Shown here in pieces: positions 19,364-28,457 of a stretch of DNA of 43,505 nucleotides. Position numbers and translations under genes: made by a program. The notes under the pieces were generated by a model. It saw only the letters and a list, made by a program, of their open reading frames with translations. It had not been told where the DNA came from and searched no databases. Origin of the DNA: Planctomycetota bacterium (GTDB lineage Bacteria; Planctomycetota; Planctomycetia; Pirellulales; S012-138); the NCBI GenBank assembly GCA_024279285.1, contig JAJRRR010000266.1:1-43505 (forward strand), written 5' to 3'. Position 1 is the stretch's first letter. Each line of letters begins with the position of its first letter.

Positions 19364-19776
19364 TCCGTCTCCTGGCCTGGGATTTGCAAATAAGCCGCTG
19401 GGCCAAGACGAGCTGCCGATTCTTCAGGCACCCAGGTAGCCATTGTCACGCCGCCGGAAGGTGCTGGTCATTGTACCACACCGGCCAGGGGGCGTGCTTG
19501 CATATTCCGGGCGTTTCTGACAGAGGCGGTTTTTCGAACTCTGTCGGGGGCAAAGGTGGTGCTAGCAACTCCAGCGGGGGTTTTTGCAAGCCGCTCCAGT
19601 AGGAGAACCGACACTCAACAAAGGGCCCTCGGGCCCCAAGGCGCCTTTGGCCAACGGAGAGTTGACTCCGACCACTAGGAGAAAGTCCTTGCCCAAGCCA
19701 ATCTGAGTTTGCTCCCTTTGAGGCCCCTTCGGTACGGTTTCCTTCGGGCCCGCACACACTCATTGGGGAAAAAGCC

Positions 19777-21075
19777 ATGTTGTATGGCAACCTTGTTCTT
19801 TCCAGGCGAGAGGTTTTGGGATTGATGATGGGAGCTATTGCCCTGGCAGGGTGTCAGCGGCGTCAGTTGCCACCCAAGCAGGAACCCCTTTACCGTCTGC
19901 CACACCTCAAACAAGCCCGACACCAGCCACTGGTCCAACAATATCGCCGACTGCTCAAGCAACGGATGTTGCTGTGGCACCTGGGCGATCCCCCAGCCAG
20001 CCCGGACGAAAATGCTGCTTTGATCCTTCGGAATCTTTTCGGCCCGGATGATGCTCAATCGCTGGCACAAGCTCTGGCTTCATTCTTCCCACCCGAGCGA
20101 CTCTGGAATGATCCGCTCCGCCAGGAACAAGTGCGTTCCATCGTGGACAAGCACCAGGAAGCCCTGGCTCAAGTGCACCGGGCTTTGGAGCTTCCCCTGG
20201 CGGTGTTTCCCATTGACTATGCCAAAGGCTTGGAAGCTGATTTGCGGTTTCTTTACCAGGTGCAAGCCGCTTTGCGGTTGGAGGTGCTGGCAGGTTTGAA
20301 AGCTGCGTGGCAAGACAACCTGGACGAAGCCACCCAACATATGGTCCACGCTCTCCATCTGGCCCGAGCCTTGCAAGGCCATCGCCATCCGGTGGTGCGG
20401 ATTCAGGCGGCGTTGTTGCGCAACGAAGCCTTGCAAGGGCTGCAATCCCTCTTGGTCCGGCATCGGCTCAGCACGGCTCAGTTGGGCCAGGTGTTGGGAG
20501 AGCTTCATCGGGCCCAAGCCGCTTTGCCAGAGGATCACCATGCCTGGATCGTAGATCGGGCATTAGGATTGCACTTCTACGAGTATCTCTACGCCCAACG
20601 GTGGGAGGATGTCATCACTGGTGAAGATCGCCAACGACTGGGCAACGAACTGGCACACAAACTCCGTTTTGCCCCTAGGCACATGCTGGAAAAAGACGAA
20701 GCCTACTATCTGGAAGAGATGGAAGACTTGATTGCTCTGGCTCAGCGTCCCTATTGGAAGCGTCGGGATTTTTTGAGTCATTTGGAGAGACGGCTTCGGG
20801 TCAAGACCCCGGAGCACCCGGCCGCCTGCGTGCTGCTGTTGCCGGATGTACTCTTGGGAATGAAGCAACAAGCTTTGGATCGGGCCCGACTGGCCGCCTG
20901 GACCCTGGCCCTGGAGCGTGCGTTGGGCCAACAAGGACCGGTGCCTTTGTCAGAGCTGACGGGTAAGTCATATCGGGTATCTCAGGGGAAAGATCGGGTG
21001 GTGGTCTGGGGCACAGGAGCCTTGCCCGGGGAGCCGGAAGTGCCTGTGCTCGTCCCTCGGCCCGAAACCCCATAA
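19777..21075 (+). CDS. hypothetical lipoprotein
   Basis: LGLMMGAIALAGCQRR lipobox-like N-terminus; helical, no recognised family. Confidence 0.7.
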   Translation: MLYGNLVLSRREVLGLMMGAIALAGCQRRQLPPKQEPLYRLPHLKQARHQPLVQQYRRLLKQRMLLWHLGDPPASPDENAALILRNLFGPDDAQSLAQALASFFPPERLWNDPLRQEQVRSIVDKHQEALAQVHRALELPLAVFPIDYAKGLEADLRFLYQVQAALRLEVLAGLKAAWQDNLDEATQHMVHALHLARALQGHRHPVVRIQAALLRNEALQGLQSLLVRHRLSTAQLGQVLGELHRAQAALPEDHHAWIVDRALGLHFYEYLYAQRWEDVITGEDRQRLGNELAHKLRFAPRHMLEKDEAYYLEEMEDLIALAQRPYWKRRDFLSHLERRLRVKTPEHPAACVLLLPDVLLGMKQQALDRARLAAWTLALERALGQQGPVPLSELTGKSYRVSQGKDRVVVWGTGALPGEPEVPVLVPRPETP

Positions 21076-21088
21076 ATAACCTTCCGGC

Positions 21089-22189
21089 TCAAGCAGCGAC
21101 TTTTTCCCGAGGCGCTCCTTGAGCTGGGAGCACAATGCAGCCGGCCACCTCTCCGCCGCAGCGGCGCAGGAGTCGTTGGGCCATTTGGGCATCGGCTCGG
21201 GCACTCTCTTCCAAGCTCAACACCAATAGCACCTGGCCCATCTCGGCCAAAGTTTCCCAACATTCGGACTCCTCCACCGGAGGTCCTACAACCAACACCC
21301 AGTCAAACTCTTTACGCCACTGGCCTAGAAGCTGAACCAGGCGGGAACGAACTCCGGCTTGCAAAGAGGACCAAGGGAGTTTGCCAGGAGGGAGCCATTG
21401 CACGCCCGGGTAAACCCCTGGACGCAAAAGCCGGCGCCAGTGATGTTGATCTTGGGCCAGAAGCTCGGTCAGCCCTGGTCCGGGTGACAGGGTGCTGGTT
21501 TGAGCAAAAACGAGCAGAACTTGCTTGCCTTGGGCTGCGGCAGCCCCTGCCAGCCCTTGGGCCAACTGGCCAAGCCCTTGCTCAGCCGGGGGCACAGGAC
21601 ACAAAGCTACCACTTGGGCAAGCCTGGATCCAAGCCGACACTGCAAGTCCTGGTAAAGCTCCTTGTAAAACTCCGGCACGCATTTAGCCCGATCCCTTGC
21701 TCCAACTGGTGTTTTCGAAGGCGGATCGGAGGCGAAATCCTCATTGGCTCCCTGCCCCTGCGCGTGCTCCAACGGTGAAGCCCCCTGCTGCGAAACCAAA
21801 GAAGCCGAAGGCTTTCGCTCGCTCTGCTCAGATTCAAAAGAGTGCTCGGAAGCGTCGTCAAAACGAAGCTGCGTCCAGTGGGGTCCGGAGGCCCCGTGTG
21901 AGTTGTCCCGGCGGAGCTTACGCTGGGATGGGGACTCCGGAACCTGAATGCCAGGGCCAATGGTCCATTGCGCCGCCCATTGCCGCTTCCAGTCCATCAG
22001 CCCTACGGGCAGCCGCCATACTTCCTGCCAAGGAGTGTGTGCTTCCGCAGTTTGCCTGCTCAGATGCAGTGGCAGCCGGGGGACCGGCAGAAAACAACTC
22101 ACCTGCAAGGACACACATCCCCTGTGTACCAGTTCCCAGGTCTTTTGCTTTGATCCCATGTGGTTGCCGGATTCACGAGAAGCTGGCAT
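21089..22189 (-). CDS. BY-kinase/ParA-fold protein of EPS module with degenerate nucleotide-binding motifs
   Basis: EFYKELYQDLQCRLGSRLAQVVALCPVPPAEQGLGQLAQGLAGAAAAQGKQVLLVFAQ...FDWVLVVGPPVEES aligns in order with BY-kinase motifs; start MPASRES at 22189 after gaggg; ORF extends to 22333. Confidence 0.6.
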   Translation of the reverse strand: MPASRESGNHMGSKQKTWELVHRGCVSLQVSCFLPVPRLPLHLSRQTAEAHTPWQEVWRLPVGLMDWKRQWAAQWTIGPGIQVPESPSQRKLRRDNSHGASGPHWTQLRFDDASEHSFESEQSERKPSASLVSQQGASPLEHAQGQGANEDFASDPPSKTPVGARDRAKCVPEFYKELYQDLQCRLGSRLAQVVALCPVPPAEQGLGQLAQGLAGAAAAQGKQVLLVFAQTSTLSPGPGLTELLAQDQHHWRRLLRPGVYPGVQWLPPGKLPWSSLQAGVRSRLVQLLGQWRKEFDWVLVVGPPVEESECWETLAEMGQVLLVLSLEESARADAQMAQRLLRRCGGEVAGCIVLPAQGAPREKVAA

Positions 22190-22205
22190 AGTGCCCTCGT
22201 CCCCT

Positions 22206-24356
22206 TTAGCTTTGTTGCGGACCGTGCAACTGACGAAATGCCTCGGGCCACTGCTGTCGCGGCACCACTTCCACATCCTGCTCTGCCGACGCGGTTGCCG
22301 GTTCCTCGGATTCGGTTTGTCCTTCCTCCTCAATGAGCAACACGCCTTCTCCAGCAGATACTTCTACGGCAGAAGCTGGCAAGTTCTGCTCCTCGGGAGC
22401 TTGGACTGCCAAGTCAGGTCCTTCTGCCGAATCGGGTTGGTGCGTCCCCGAAAGGCCCTGTGGCTGCGAAGACTCTGCTTGGGAAGCAGAGATCAGCGGA
22501 GCATAAGGATCCACCACCACTTCCACCCGATCCGGATGCACTTGTACCTGGATTTCCTCTCCTGGTGAAGCCGCCTCAGGTGGCTCCAACTTGAGCCGGA
22601 CCGGCTCCGTCGGTTCTTTGGCGATGGTTCGCCCCGAAGCGGTTCGTTGCGACAAGCCCTCAGAAGAAGCGTCTTCCGGCGATTCATCGCAGTGCAGCAG
22701 TTCGGACGCTGCGGAGACTGTTTGAGTGCGCGGGTGATCTTGAGCAGACGGAGTTGACAGCGATTGGGCATCCAGGGCTGCGTAGAGATCCTCTATGGTT
22801 TCCTCTTCGAACTGGGCACTTGCCGAACCAACTTGTGCATCTGCCGAAGGAGCATCCGTTTGAGTTTCTTGCTGAGCTTGTTCCAGGATTGTTTGCCAAT
22901 TGCGATCCAATTGGTGCAAGGTTTGCCGGATGTCCAGCTCATGCCGTACAAACGGCTCTGCCGGTTCTTCGGTTTCAGGGTGCTCTTGCTGGGCGGAGGT
23001 TGCCACGGCAGCCTCCCCCTGCTCTGACGCTTCTTCCGAAGTCAACGCTTCTTCTGAAGCCAAAGGTCCTGGCTCCGAGGTGCCAAAGACCACGGAAGCT
23101 GTGGCTTCTTGTCCCTGGGGTGAGATGTGTTCTGGCTGCTGAGCCTCCGGCGCACGGATAGCTCCCGTTTCGGAAGATTCGGCTTCCTTTTCGGTTTCTT
23201 GTTCTGCGGATTCCCCAGTGAGATGCTGTTCAGGCTGCTGCTGGGAATCGGGAAGGGCTTGCTTTCCCTGGGGGTCTTCAGCTTTCCGGGCCGGAGAATC
23301 CGAAAGCCTCAAGGAAGTATCCTGTTGGGAAGCTGCTTGCTCCGGTGCCGAAGAATCTTCTGCCTGTTGGGCAGGTTGGGACGAGTTGGGCGTTTGGTCC
23401 TCCTGGCTGGAAGACTCAGACTCTCCTGCCGTCGAGGGGGAAGTGGTTGTGGTTTCTGGCAGAGGGTCGTCCAAGGTGCCAAATTCCACCACCGCTCCGG
23501 CGCTTTCTGGCGAGGGGTTTTCCGGGCTCGGCTCCGTCCAAGCCGAAGGGAGTTGTTGAAGTTGGGCCCAAGCTTCGTGGATCAGAGCACCCGTCACTGG
23601 CCGCACCCGACGCGAATAAGCCAACACCAAAGCGTGGTCGCACACCTGGTTGATCAGCCGCGGCACCCCGTCAGTGAGCCGAAACACTGCCTCGTAGGCA
23701 TCGGGAGCAAACACCTGGGTGGCCTGGCCGCCAGAGACGGCCAGCTCAAACCGTATGTAGTCAGCCGTCTCGGCTTTGTCAAAGCTTTCCAAGTAGCAGC
23801 GAACAGCTAGACGCTGATTCAAAGACTCCAACTCCGGGCCACTGAGACTCTCTTCCAGCCGGAGCGTTCCGGCCAACACCAATCGCACCACAGGCTCGTT
23901 GTGCCGAACCACATTGGTCAGCATCCGCAACTGATCCAGCAGGAAGGGATCCAAGCCATGGGCTTCGTCCACCAGCAGGGCCAAGCCGCGATGGAAGCGT
24001 TCTTCCCGGGTGAGCTTTCTTCTCAAAAGGAGTTGCAGCCGGGCTTCGTCTTCGGGAAGCTGTTCTTCGCCCAGGGCTTCCAGGAGAGTTTGGAACAGTT
24101 CCTTGCGGGAGCGGATCAGGCCGTGGCTCAAGAGCACCGAAGGCACTTGTTGAGGCAACTGCTCTGCCAGCACTAGCAGCAGCAGGGTTTTGCCCAACCC
24201 GGGGCCACCGATCACCACTGCTGGTCCCTCACCTCGCTGAATACAGCGCAGCAAATCGGCTCGGGCGGCGTCAATGGCCGTGCCCGGGAAATACCGCTTC
24301 GGCACTGGCACGGAGGGAAACGGACGCTGGGAAAGTCCAAAGAAGCTCTCGTACAT
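22206..24356 (-). CDS. ExeA/GspA-like AAA ATPase (EPS-locus type) with long acidic low-complexity C-terminal region
   Basis: MYESFFGLSQRPFPSVPVPKRYFPG; GGPGLGKTLLLLVLAEQL Walker A; LALLVDEAHGLD Walker B; NVVRHNEPVVRLVLAGTLRLEE; then E/Q/S-rich tail. Confidence 0.85.
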   Translation of the reverse strand: MYESFFGLSQRPFPSVPVPKRYFPGTAIDAARADLLRCIQRGEGPAVVIGGPGLGKTLLLLVLAEQLPQQVPSVLLSHGLIRSRKELFQTLLEALGEEQLPEDEARLQLLLRRKLTREERFHRGLALLVDEAHGLDPFLLDQLRMLTNVVRHNEPVVRLVLAGTLRLEESLSGPELESLNQRLAVRCYLESFDKAETADYIRFELAVSGGQATQVFAPDAYEAVFRLTDGVPRLINQVCDHALVLAYSRRVRPVTGALIHEAWAQLQQLPSAWTEPSPENPSPESAGAVVEFGTLDDPLPETTTTSPSTAGESESSSQEDQTPNSSQPAQQAEDSSAPEQAASQQDTSLRLSDSPARKAEDPQGKQALPDSQQQPEQHLTGESAEQETEKEAESSETGAIRAPEAQQPEHISPQGQEATASVVFGTSEPGPLASEEALTSEEASEQGEAAVATSAQQEHPETEEPAEPFVRHELDIRQTLHQLDRNWQTILEQAQQETQTDAPSADAQVGSASAQFEEETIEDLYAALDAQSLSTPSAQDHPRTQTVSAASELLHCDESPEDASSEGLSQRTASGRTIAKEPTEPVRLKLEPPEAASPGEEIQVQVHPDRVEVVVDPYAPLISASQAESSQPQGLSGTHQPDSAEGPDLAVQAPEEQNLPASAVEVSAGEGVLLIEEEGQTESEEPATASAEQDVEVVPRQQWPEAFRQLHGPQQS

Positions 24357-24537
24357 GGCCGCTACGACCTGCCTGGGATGTCAAGGGAAAGTTGTTGCCC
24401 AATCTGCTCGGGGCCTCTCAGCCGGCGGCAAGCCCCAGCCGGGGGATGGGGCCCTTCTGATCGCTACAATCGGCACACGGCATGCAATCGCTTCAATTGA
24501 AAAACTTTTCCTGGCTTGTCAGACCCAATGGCCTCGG

Positions 24538-26019
24538 CTACCACACTCCCGCTGCCGTCATCCGGACCAGACAAGCCAGAGCCAGCAACGGGTCGTGACG
24601 GAGCAATTGGGCAAATTGCTGCTGACCTACTGTGGCTACAACCACCCAAAGGACCAAAACCACCAGTAGGGCTTCGGCTCCTCGTTGGATCCAGAACAGC
24701 CGTTGTCGCAGTCGTTGCACCGGCCCTGGCAAGTAAGGGAAGCACTGGGCCCGAATGGCCGGAACGCCCAAAGATTGAGCCACTTCGTCCGCCGTGGCAA
24801 ACGCCCTCTGAGCACGGCGTCCCAGCCCAAGGGCTCCCAAGGCCACCGTGGCGCCCAATATCGCCAAAGCTCCCAAGAGCCCATTGCGACGATTGGCAAT
24901 CCACTGTGGAGTGCCCAGGCTCTGGATCACTTGAAAGTTCTCAGGCCGATCCAGCAGGAGCAAATACTGCCACAGTTGGGCTTCCTGCTGAGCTGCTTGG
25001 ATGTACTGTTGGGTCAGGTTGCTCAATCGGTCCTGAAACTGACGAAGCTGAGCCAGATGCTCCCGCAGCAGAGTAGATGTAGTGGCGGAGGTGGTCTGTT
25101 GGGAAGCTTTGTGGACCATGGTGCGTCCTGCCTGACGAAGCGATTGAGCAAGTTGGGCTCGGAGCCGGGCCAACTGTTGCAACAGGAGTTTACGCTCCGG
25201 GTGCAATGGGGTAAGCCGCACAGCCAATTGGGCATCTTGGGCCTCCAACTGGGCAATCCGACGACGGAGTTGCTCAATGGTATCTGTGGGCGGAGTCTTG
25301 ACCGGGCCTTGGAAACCGGAAGACGAATCAGGGTGGCCCTGAGGACCTTGGGCCTGCTTGGCACTCTGGACGGGCCAGCGCCAATAAGCCACCGCAGCCA
25401 CGGAATCGGATTCTCCCAAAACCCCCTTCAACCACCGCCGAAACTCCTCCTCGGCACGCAGCAGGCTTTGCCATCGCTGCTGGCTGTGATGGTGTGCCGC
25501 CATCCAGCGTTGAAACACGCCTTGACGCACTTGGGCCAAAGTGCGTTGGGAGGTTCGCCGAAGCCAGGATTCAATTTGAGCTGCAGCAGTGCGGGGTCGG
25601 CGCACCACGAGCTGGACACTCACCTGAGCCGCAGTGGCTTGATAGGTGAACACGGCTTGGGCAGGAACTTCCTCCAAGCCCAGCAAACTGGCCGCCTGAC
25701 GACGCTGCTGCACCGATTGGGCTTCCCAACGCCAGTGATTCTGGGAAAGTGCCCGTGACTGGCTGGCCTCCATGCCCAAATGCACCAGGAAAGCTTTTCC
25801 CAGCTCTTGCCGAGTTTGTTGATCCAGCCAAGGAGGCAAAGGAGCGCGAAGACTGACTGCCCCCTGCACCCTCACGCCCGTGGCCCAAGTACCACCCAAC
25901 ACCATCCCCCAGAGCACCACTCCGGCACCCAGCACCACGGCCAAATAAAAACTTGGCACAAGGGCTGGACTGCTCTGAGGAGGTGTAAGGGAACTGGAGG
26001 ATGCCGTGCGCTTGTTCAT
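24538..26019 (-). CDS. Wzz-like polysaccharide chain-length determinant family protein
   Basis: N-terminal TM, coiled coil with LTPLHPERKLLLQQLARLRAQL, C-terminal TM and AFATADEVAQSLGVPAI; MNKRT start at 26019; ORF opens at 26115. Confidence 0.75.
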   Translation of the reverse strand: MNKRTASSSSLTPPQSSPALVPSFYLAVVLGAGVVLWGMVLGGTWATGVRVQGAVSLRAPLPPWLDQQTRQELGKAFLVHLGMEASQSRALSQNHWRWEAQSVQQRRQAASLLGLEEVPAQAVFTYQATAAQVSVQLVVRRPRTAAAQIESWLRRTSQRTLAQVRQGVFQRWMAAHHHSQQRWQSLLRAEEEFRRWLKGVLGESDSVAAVAYWRWPVQSAKQAQGPQGHPDSSSGFQGPVKTPPTDTIEQLRRRIAQLEAQDAQLAVRLTPLHPERKLLLQQLARLRAQLAQSLRQAGRTMVHKASQQTTSATTSTLLREHLAQLRQFQDRLSNLTQQYIQAAQQEAQLWQYLLLLDRPENFQVIQSLGTPQWIANRRNGLLGALAILGATVALGALGLGRRAQRAFATADEVAQSLGVPAIRAQCFPYLPGPVQRLRQRLFWIQRGAEALLVVLVLWVVVATVGQQQFAQLLRHDPLLALACLVRMTAAGVW

Positions 26020-26173
26020 CGGAGCAAACTCAGCTCTGTACTTTTTAACAACAAGGACTAAGGGCTTCGACCAAGCCGGTTTACTGACAAATTGCCCTCG
26101 GAGTTGCAAGAGCACTTTGCAGGACGCATGCTGGAAAACTGCTAGCGAACCCGAATCGTGAAGGAGCGCCGTT

Positions 26174-27025
26174 ATGCCCCTTGCCGTGTTTACTAAAAGC
26201 TTTCAGGATTGGTCGCTGGAGGAGGTGTGTCGTCGGTTTCGGTCCTTGGGGGTGGATGGGCTGGATTTGACGGTTCGCCCAGGTGGCCACATCCATCCCA
26301 AAGACGCACCGGAGCTGGTACCGCAAGCAGTGCTGGTGGCCCATCACCACCACTTGCGCGTGCTCATGTTGACCACTTCCATTACCCAAGCCGACCGCCA
26401 AGCCCAAAAACTTCTGGAAGTAGCCGCCCAAGAGGGCATCACGCACATCAAACTGGGCTACTATCGCTACATTGGGCTGGGACATCTCAAACGCCACATG
26501 GACCAGGTGCGACGCCACCTGGAACGCATCGTCAAAATGGCTCGTCCCTTGGGAGTGCTCCCTTGCGTGCACATTCACTCAGGGCCTTACATTCCATCGC
26601 ACGGAACCATGCTCTATGAGCTTATCAAGGACTTTTCTCCCCAGGAGCTGGGAGCCTATGTGGACATGCTGCACATGGTGTTGGAAGGCGGAGGAGCCGG
26701 ATGGCGTCAGGGACTGGAGCTGTTGGGCCCTTGGATTGCTCTGGTGGGAGTGAAGAACTTTCGTTGGGAACCGGGCCGGCGGGACCGTTGGGGACAGTTG
26801 CGATGGCACACTCGCAATTGTCCCTTGGCCGACGGAGTCAGTCCCATCCCGGATTTCGTCGCCACCTTAAAGCGCTTGGGCTTCCAGGGTATCTATTCCC
26901 TCCACAGCGAATACAAAGGAGCTCATAGCTTTCGCAACCTCTCCACCCAAGAGTGTCTGGAACAGACTGCCCGGGATTTGAAGTTCTTCCGTCCCTTGCT
27001 GGAACAAGAGGAAAAAAGCCACTAA
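26174..27025 (+). CDS. sugar phosphate isomerase/epimerase (AP-endonuclease-2-like TIM barrel)
   Basis: LGVDGLDLTVRPGGHI, LGAYVDMLHMVLEGGG, LVGVKNFRW, GIYSLHSEY; RBS aaggag. Confidence 0.85.
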   Translation: MPLAVFTKSFQDWSLEEVCRRFRSLGVDGLDLTVRPGGHIHPKDAPELVPQAVLVAHHHHLRVLMLTTSITQADRQAQKLLEVAAQEGITHIKLGYYRYIGLGHLKRHMDQVRRHLERIVKMARPLGVLPCVHIHSGPYIPSHGTMLYELIKDFSPQELGAYVDMLHMVLEGGGAGWRQGLELLGPWIALVGVKNFRWEPGRRDRWGQLRWHTRNCPLADGVSPIPDFVATLKRLGFQGIYSLHSEYKGAHSFRNLSTQECLEQTARDLKFFRPLLEQEEKSH

Positions 27026-28089
27026 GGCTCTGGTGTCCGCGTGTCCCGAGGATGACACAAGTAAAACCACACACCAGGGTCAATTTCAAAATCAATCGTG
27101 CGGGCCGAGCCATCACACATGGCCGCCACGAGCCCCTGGGAATGGGAGCCTCCAAACCGAGCATGCGGATATGAAACAGTGGCTGTGTCCTTGGCAGGCC
27201 CCAGTAGCGCTCCCTTGCCACCGGTGCGCTCCAGTCGGGCCAGAAACCCCGTCGGATCCCGGCTCAGTTGCTCCCAAGCCTCAGCACTCAGAGGGCGCCG
27301 CATCACGCTCTCATGCCAAGGGCTGGCAAAGCCGAACCAATCTCCCGGGTGCCGAGTTCCAAGCAGCGTGCCGGGAATGTGTTTCTCGGCCACCAGCACG
27401 GTTTGAGAACGCCCGTCGGCAACAAACTCCCAGGTGCGAAGCTTGGCAGGACGACGGTACTGCCGACACACATTCACCGGCAGCAGAAGCGACTCTGTTC
27501 CCAAGTCCACCGCGGCAAAGTCGCTGGGCTGGTATTCCACTTGTCTTTGATCCCACTGGGCTACGAGGAGCCCTTGCCTGAAACGGCGCGAAGTGCAAAT
27601 CAACTGTGGCACCGGGCCGGCGATCAAGCAGCGCATTTGGGTCCGGTGCCACACATCACTCAGGTCCAGTTGCGGCAGGAGCTGAAAGCCCCAACCCAAG
27701 GGCTGCTCCAAGCCCAACAAAACCTGAACCTCCTCGTTCTGTTGGCGAAACCACCGCAGCCCTTGGCCCTGGAAATAGGCAGCTTGTTGAGCTTTCGGGT
27801 CCAGTTGGGGCCAGAATCCCGCTGTGGGCACAAACCCCCTTTGAAGCTCGTGCTGTTGGACCGCCTCGGCCAAAATGCCCAAATTGTGCAGACACCGCTT
27901 GTGCCTCGCCTCTTCTCGCTTGGTCCAAAGCGCAGAGAACAACAGTCCCAGCAGAACAACCACCAACAGCACTCCTCCCATCAGCACCCCAAAGACCGTC
28001 AAAAATACCAGAAGTTTTTCTCCCCTGACTCCAACTTCTGAAGGTGCCGAAGTGGGAGGGATCGGGGATTCGTCGGAGTGCTGATTCAT
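27022..28089 (-). CDS. DUF1559-like pseudopilin-type protein with divergent N-terminus
   Basis: N-terminal TM; RCLHNLGILAEAVQQHELQRGFVP; C-terminal ARFGGSHSQGLVAAMCDGSARTIDFEID resembling the H-x9-DG motif. Confidence 0.7.
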   Translation of the reverse strand: MNQHSDESPIPPTSAPSEVGVRGEKLLVFLTVFGVLMGGVLLVVVLLGLLFSALWTKREEARHKRCLHNLGILAEAVQQHELQRGFVPTAGFWPQLDPKAQQAAYFQGQGLRWFRQQNEEVQVLLGLEQPLGWGFQLLPQLDLSDVWHRTQMRCLIAGPVPQLICTSRRFRQGLLVAQWDQRQVEYQPSDFAAVDLGTESLLLPVNVCRQYRRPAKLRTWEFVADGRSQTVLVAEKHIPGTLLGTRHPGDWFGFASPWHESVMRRPLSAEAWEQLSRDPTGFLARLERTGGKGALLGPAKDTATVSYPHARFGGSHSQGLVAAMCDGSARTIDFEIDPGVWFYLCHPRDTRTPEP

Positions 28090-28216
28090 CGTCCCTTACC
28101 TTGGCCGGGAAAATCCTCCAAAAACTACTCTCCCTCTGCCGAATTATAGCGAAGCCTTTGGTTACCAGCCGCGAGGACTTTTTCCAACGCCTTCTGGTTC
28201 CTACTTTCCAATCTCC

Positions 28217-28240
28217 CTCGGCGAGCCCGAAGCTTTCCAG
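28217..28240 (-). repeat. decayed half-unit of hairpin repeat family 2
   Basis: GGCGAG-CCCGAAGCT (right arm plus tail in reverse orientation) with a non-matching left arm. Confidence 0.4.
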
Positions 28241-28256
28241 CCGCGTGCCGAAACTT

Positions 28257-28282
28257 GGCGAGCCCCGGACTTCAGTCCGGGG
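28257..28282 (-). repeat. hairpin repeat family 2 unit (reverse orientation)
   Basis: GGCGAG + CCCCGGACT-TC-AGTCCGGGG; reverse complement reads CCCCGGACT-GA-AGTCCGGGG-CTCGCC. Confidence 0.8.
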
Positions 28283-28316
28283 AAAGCCAAAAGACACGCT
28301 GGTTCGCCGTGTTTCT

Positions 28317-28342
28317 CCGCCGGCTCAAGCCGGCGGCTCGCC
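28317..28342 (+). repeat. hairpin repeat family 2 unit
   Basis: CCGCCGGCT-CA-AGCCGGCGG-CTCGCC. Confidence 0.8.
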
Positions 28343-28416
28343 GGTTGCAAGAATAGACGTTTGTGCTTGCTCCGGAGCAGAATCTCCGCCGCTAGTCGCA
28401 AGCCGCGTGCCGAGCC

Positions 28417-28454
28417 GGAGCGGAAGCTCCTCGTGGCTGACACGGCACTGCCGT
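28417..28454. repeat. two further short hairpins in the same cluster
   Basis: GGAGC-GGAA-GCTCC (28417-28430) and ACGGCA-C-TGCCGT (28442-28454). Confidence 0.5.
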
Positions 28455-28457
28455 CCT

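Noticed and set aside
23127-23810. 227-aa plus-strand ORF
   Set aside because: Antisense to the low-complexity tail of the ExeA-like ATPase; composition is a mirror of that repeat-rich tail.
24685-25758. 357-aa plus-strand ORF
   Set aside because: Antisense to the Wzz-like gene; no recognisable family.
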